From IMG/VR virus record IMGVR_UViG_3300010316_000044, positions 1-24,517 of that record: a stretch of DNA of 24,517 nucleotides. The stretch is one strand, 5' to 3'. The DNA comes from a virus. Under the pieces are notes generated by a model. It saw nothing but the letters and a program-made list of their open reading frames with translations. It made no database searches and had not been told where the DNA came from. The translations under genes and the position numbers were made by a program. Shown here piece after piece: positions 21,535-24,517 of the stretch (its first letter is position 1; every line of letters starts with the position of its first letter).

Positions 21535-23037
21535 TCAGACTAATTTTTTAAACAAATCAACGTTGAATATTTTAAAATCAAAGTTTTCAACACTGTAAAT
21601 GTTTATACGTTCTCTAAAGTGTTGTAAGGTATAGTTTTCTTTTTTAGTTGTTGATAAATTATCTGCTATATCATATAGTGTTGCTTTATCTGCACCATTA
21701 CCTTTACGTAACGATCTTCCGATTGATTGTAACACCTTTATTTCTGATTTTGAACCAGATGCAAATATAACGTTGTCCAATTTTTTCAAGTTAATGCCTG
21801 TGGAAAATGTTCCATAAGATGCCAATATATTATGCTGTTTGATTGGGTCATTTTCGACAAGGTTTCTAACACGTTCACGTTCTTCACCTTTAACACCACC
21901 ATGTATAAAATGAAGAACTCTATCTTCTTTTTCGAAAATATCTTTGAGTATGACACCATGCTTTTCAACTCTATCAAAAAGTATCAAATTATTTTGGTTT
22001 TCAAGTGACCACAATAAATTTCTCAAAAATATATTTCTATCATGGTTGTTGTTTATGAAATCAATTTCTGTAGGATATCTCTGGTTAGGTTCTACATCTT
22101 TGAAGCGTTTTCTAAAATCTTTTTTGACTTGTGGATAATAATTTAAAACAATTGCTTTGACATTAAAATCTGCGACTGTACCATCATCTATCAAGTCTTT
22201 GGTAGATATGATTTTTTTATATCCTCCAAACAAACCTTCAAGTATAAGTTTGTTTACTTTTGACTTTGAAGAAACTGTTCCTGTGAAACCGAAACGGTAT
22301 TGACAACCAGTAAGTTTTTCCATTATAGTAGTGAGTGATTTTGCTTTGAATGTGTGTGCTTCATCACCTACAATAACATCAAATTGGTCAAACCATTCTT
22401 TATCCATGTTGACAAGAGACTGCCAAGTTGATATGACGATAGGGCAATTTGTTTCTTTTGTCACACCACCTTGTATTTTATGTATCATATCTGGATTAAC
22501 ACCATAGTCTTTGAAGTCACCTGCCATTTGATGTACAAGTCCGATACTTGGGACTACAACAAGTGTTCTATGTTGAAATGCTTGGTAATAATGCTGTTGT
22601 ATCAGATGTATGATATAAGATTTTCCAGAAGATGTGGGAGAAATGATTAATGCTCTTTTATTTCTTAATGCATGAACAACATAATCATTTTGATAATCTC
22701 TTGGAACAAAAGGAGAATTTATTTCTTTTGCGAGTTGATACCCATAATCATCATCTATTTTTTCTTTTTGTGAAAGTTTGTCATCTATGTCTAATTTATA
22801 ACCACGACCTTCTGCAAATTTATATATGTATGATAACAAACCTACATAAAGAAAAGGTTTGAAAGGAGTGTATAGACGCAAATAACCATCCCATTGCCTT
22901 GTTTTGTAGGATGGAACAAACTGATAACCTTCTGGTCTGAATGAGAAATATTCATAAAGTTCTTGGCGAATGCTGGGATCAGCAGTCACCTTCATATGAA
23001 CTTCATTTACGTATTCTACTTTAATTATATCTGGCAT
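21535..23037 (-). CDS. uvsW: UvsW recombination helicase
   Basis: This 500-residue superfamily 2 helicase (T4 UvsW: 587 as annotated there) has Walker A SPTSSGKS (133-140), DEAH (225-228), FTGT near 250 and the late QSIGRSLRKG motif VI near 440-450. The N-terminal domain YFSFRPEGYQFVPSYKTRQW-DG matches T4 (FFSFEADGYRFNP...NWDG), a DNA-binding region peculiar to UvsW. It unwinds D-loops, R-loops and Holliday junctions and switches replication from origin- to recombination-dependent mode. It follows uvsY by eight bases with only a poor ribosome site, so coupling to uvsY is likely. Confidence 0.96.
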   Translation of the reverse strand: MPDIIKVEYVNEVHMKVTADPSIRQELYEYFSFRPEGYQFVPSYKTRQWDGYLRLYTPFKPFLYVGLLSYIYKFAEGRGYKLDIDDKLSQKEKIDDDYGYQLAKEINSPFVPRDYQNDYVVHALRNKRALIISPTSSGKSYIIHLIQQHYYQAFQHRTLVVVPSIGLVHQMAGDFKDYGVNPDMIHKIQGGVTKETNCPIVISTWQSLVNMDKEWFDQFDVIVGDEAHTFKAKSLTTIMEKLTGCQYRFGFTGTVSSKSKVNKLILEGLFGGYKKIISTKDLIDDGTVADFNVKAIVLNYYPQVKKDFRKRFKDVEPNQRYPTEIDFINNNHDRNIFLRNLLWSLENQNNLILFDRVEKHGVILKDIFEKEDRVLHFIHGGVKGEERERVRNLVENDPIKQHNILASYGTFSTGINLKKLDNVIFASGSKSEIKVLQSIGRSLRKGNGADKATLYDIADNLSTTKKENYTLQHFRERINIYSVENFDFKIFNVDLFKKLV

Positions 23038-23045
23038 TTTTCAAA

Positions 23046-23486
23046 TTACATTCCACCGCTTTGGAATTTAAAGAAATCAATCATGTTTTTGATAACGAAA
23101 TTCCTATTGTTTATTTGTCTGATAATGTCTTCCAAATACTTTGTTGCTGCTTCATTATAAGCAATTCTCAAACTCATTTGGATGTAATCACTATCACCTT
23201 CTATGTATTTATCTATATCTGTTCTGAGGATTTTTAGAGGATTTGGTTTCCAATTGCGCTTTTTAAGTTCACTATCATCCATCTCACCTTTATAATACTC
23301 AATTTTTGACTTTTTCAACTCTTTCAATTCTTCTTTTAATTTTGTGGTTTTCAGACTTTGAGTGATATACATCATATAATACTTGTGATGTAATTTTGGT
23401 ATTTTTGCTGATTCACTAACCAAATTTATTTCATCAATCTTACTGTCTTCTGCCCATTCTTTGTTGATTTTTTCGACAATATCCAT
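23046..23486 (-). CDS. uvsY: UvsY recombination mediator
   Basis: This 146-residue helical, charged protein has the UvsY pattern: a central KIEYYKGEMDDSELKKR (T4: LDYYSGRGDGDEF) and a late NNRNFVIKNMIDFFKFQSG (T4: SRGFAIKHIQDMRAFEAG). In T4 (137 residues) it loads the UvsX recombinase on gp32-coated single strands. It starts after an AAGG site and a near-perfect promoter at 23526-23554, and is followed by uvsW, as in T4. Confidence 0.92.
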   Translation of the reverse strand: MDIVEKINKEWAEDSKIDEINLVSESAKIPKLHHKYYMMYITQSLKTTKLKEELKELKKSKIEYYKGEMDDSELKKRNWKPNPLKILRTDIDKYIEGDSDYIQMSLRIAYNEAATKYLEDIIRQINNRNFVIKNMIDFFKFQSGGM

Positions 23487-23519
23487 AACATAAACCTTCT
23501 ATAAAAATAATATTTTTCA

Positions 23520-23555
23520 CTTGACATTATATAACCTTCCATGGTAAATGTCAAG
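23520..23555. repeat. Inverted repeat forming the uvsY promoter
   Basis: CTTGACATT (23520-23528) is mirrored by AATGTCAAG (23547-23555), 18 bases apart. On the minus strand the arms hold the -35 TTGACA and, after TATAAT, the bases GTCAA; the plus strand has TTGACA but no good -10. Confidence 0.75.
23526..23554 (-). promoter_or_regulatory. Consensus sigma70 promoter for uvsY-uvsW
   Basis: TTGACA (23554-23549), exactly 17 bases, TATAAT (23531-23526): a perfect match to the bacterial consensus. It begins two bases after the stop of the tail-tube-fold gene. RNA would start near 23519, 33 bases before uvsY. Confidence 0.85.
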
Positions 23556-23556
23556 T

Positions 23557-24042
23557 TTATTTGATTCCAATTTCATAATAATCGTATCTAAATGTGACAC
23601 TAGATTCTGGATAAATTACATCTGTATTGGTAGTATCTAGTTCTACACCAGACAAAGAAGTTGGGAAGCAGTTGTAAAATGTGAATTCTATATTTGCATT
23701 TTTGTTGCTGTTTAATATCATTACGGATATATCAGAATATAGACCATCATCAGATTCATTTGTCCTTCTATATTGATCAAAACTCTCTGGTGCAGATATT
23801 CCCTTTAACCAGTTAAATATTTCCAAATAATTTGTCATTTTTTCATCAACTATAAAAGACAAAGAAAGTTCGTCATATGTCATTTTATCTGGCGTTTGGA
23901 ATACTTTGTTCATTGGTCCACTTCTTTCTACAGGTGTCACATTCACCGCAGGAAGTGATATTTTTTGTGTAAAAAACTCCACGTTGGGTATACGTTTTAT
24001 AGCAATCTGAAACTCCAATGGAGATAGATAATTTGTAATCAT
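23557..24042 (-). CDS. Tail-tube-fold virion protein (gp19/gp54-like, 161 aa)
   Basis: The 161-residue product starts MITNYLSPLEFQIAIKRIPN and has FFTQKISLPAVNVTPVERSG, then YDELSLSFIVDEKMTNYLEI and FNWLKGI, then FYNCFPTSLSG and FRYDYYEI. This layout (short helix, K-x-x-LPxV, P-x-x-M-TYD-LSLSFxVDE, NWL) is typical of tail-tube-fold proteins; the length is near T4 gp19 (163), but the main tube protein would be expected beside the sheath gene, so a baseplate or minor tube role is also possible. The open frame continues upstream to 24159 over the divergent gene; the GAGGAAAATT site and family start favour ATG 24042. A late promoter lies at 24078-24085. Confidence 0.7.
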   Translation of the reverse strand: MITNYLSPLEFQIAIKRIPNVEFFTQKISLPAVNVTPVERSGPMNKVFQTPDKMTYDELSLSFIVDEKMTNYLEIFNWLKGISAPESFDQYRRTNESDDGLYSDISVMILNSNKNANIEFTFYNCFPTSLSGVELDTTNTDVIYPESSVTFRYDYYEIGIK

Positions 24043-24052
24043 AATTTTCCTC

Positions 24053-24081
24053 TTGACAAAACTGATTCTTCTGTCTATATT
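24053..24081 (+). promoter_or_regulatory. Sigma70-type promoter for the gene at 24108
   Basis: TTGACA (24053-24058), 17 bases, TATATT (24076-24081). RNA would start near 24088, 20 bases before the ATG. The -10 shares bases with the late promoter of the opposite strand. Confidence 0.65.
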
Positions 24082-24085
24082 TATA
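24078..24085 (-). promoter_or_regulatory. T4-type late promoter for the tail-tube-fold gene
   Basis: Plus-strand TATTTATA reads TATAAATA on the minus strand, 36 bases before ATG 24042. It overlaps the plus-strand -10 at 24076-24081. Confidence 0.7.
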
Positions 24086-24107
24086 TGGAATGAAAAGGAT
24101 AATTTAT

Positions 24108-24437
24108 ATGTTGATTGAAGACAAACTCCCGCATAACGATGATTGGGATGGTATGACATTAGATGATGTCAGAAAAAATCTTGACACGTGGGAAGAAAAA
24201 TGTATAAAATTAGGTGCCGTTGGTGAAGTGAAAATTGATTATGATTTTCATGGATATGATGGCGCATATGAAGTCTGGTTTGTGTTTCAACGTGAAGAAT
24301 CTGGTAAGGAAAAGATTGTTCGGTTGGAACAAGAAAGAAAAGCAAAAGAAAGAAAACAGAAATCTGATTTCAAAAAGCGCGAAAAAGAACTGAGAGAACT
24401 TAAACGCCTTAAAAATAAGTATGAGAAGGATACATAA
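24108..24437 (+). CDS. Small charged protein of unknown function (109 aa)
   Basis: The product starts MLIEDKLPHNDDWDGMTLDD, has a compact alpha/beta first half (VGEVKIDYDFHGYDGAYEVW, then FVFQRE) and ends in a long Lys/Glu/Arg-rich helix forecast as coiled coil (about 68-109). An in-frame ATG at 24090 would add six residues, but AAGGA at 24095 suits ATG 24108. I have the impression of a conserved marine T4-like phage protein, without known role. It is the first gene of a plus-strand unit with a sigma70-type promoter and overlaps the next gene as TAATG. Confidence 0.78.
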   Translation: MLIEDKLPHNDDWDGMTLDDVRKNLDTWEEKCIKLGAVGEVKIDYDFHGYDGAYEVWFVFQREESGKEKIVRLEQERKAKERKQKSDFKKREKELRELKRLKNKYEKDT

Positions 24438-24517
24438 TGACTTTCTATTATGCAATGATGTTTATCATCCCATTGATTATATGGATTGGTGTTGCGAAGG
24501 TATTTCTACATTTCGAA
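24437..24517 (+). CDS. Start of a small membrane protein (partial)
   Basis: The visible 27 residues read MTFYYAMMFIIPLIIWIGVA then KVFLHFE, one hydrophobic segment starting at the N-terminus. The ATG shares one base with the preceding TAA (TAATG). The frame is open to the window edge. It could be an inner-membrane protein or a signal-anchored one; too little is visible to say. Confidence 0.6.
   Translation, partial: MTFYYAMMFIIPLIIWIGVAKVFLHFE

Noticed and set aside
1-24517. CRISPR array, insertion sequence, integrase or attachment site
   Set aside because: No spaced direct repeats, transposase or integrase motifs were found in reading both strands.

Overview
The window is about 24.5 kb of a T4-like myovirus genome. 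It is AT-rich and almost fully coding. Genes are packed with ATGA or TAATG stop/start overlaps, and T4 homologues are recognisable for replication (43, 44, 62, 45), recombination (46, 47, uvsW, uvsY), regulation (regA, 55), the baseplate and tail (53, 48, 26, hub, tape measure) and head completion (4). An Hsp20-type small heat-shock gene, a dUTPase, a dCMP deaminase and small conserved ORFs recall marine T4-like phages, but the host cannot be read from the sequence. I saw no tRNA, CRISPR array, insertion sequence or integrase.

Layout. Positions 1-3096 (minus): baseplate block of a hub-like protein (open at the left edge), a small protein, gp53 and a gp48-like tube-cap protein. Positions 3159-7792 (plus): head completion gp4, an unassigned protein, a tail-tube-fold protein, gp26, a 57-codon gp51-like ORF, and a tape-measure-like protein. 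The two blocks diverge from a 62-bp gap with two face-to-face late promoters. A perfect 26-bp palindrome (7793-7818) separates the convergent tape-measure and hsp20 genes. Positions 7821-23486 (minus), read from right to left in transcription order: uvsY, uvsW, gp55, a 52-aa ORF, 47, 46, a DNA methyltransferase, 43, a dexA-like exonuclease, a dCMP deaminase, a glycosyltransferase, 45, a 64-aa ORF, 44, a zinc protein, 62, regA, dut and hsp20. Positions 23557-24042 (minus) hold another tail-tube-fold gene. From 24108 the plus strand carries an acidic/basic small protein and the start of a membrane protein.

Regulation can be partly read. Exact TATAAATA elements, the T4 late-promoter -10 recognised with gp55, precede gp4, gp48, hsp20, the glycosyltransferase and the tail-tube-fold gene at 24042. 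TTGACA-type promoters precede uvsY, gp43, dexA, gp45, the plus-strand gene at 24108 and a small plus-strand unit at 21347-21521. A weaker candidate precedes gp55. Three of them (gp45, dexA, uvsY) are inverted repeats in which TTGACA is mirrored as TGTCAA just after the -10.

The replication genes form one machine: polymerase gp43, clamp gp45, loader gp44/gp62, recombination-dependent initiation by UvsY/UvsW/gp46/gp47, nucleotide supply by dCMP deaminase and dUTPase, and translational control by RegA. The most interesting points are a probable -1 frameshift or coupled pair gp26/gp51 just before the tape measure, the symmetric promoters, a clamp-binding-like tail on the methyltransferase, a DexA homologue with Gln in place of a catalytic Glu, a ClpX-like zinc protein inside the clamp-loader operon, and the small plus-strand unit.
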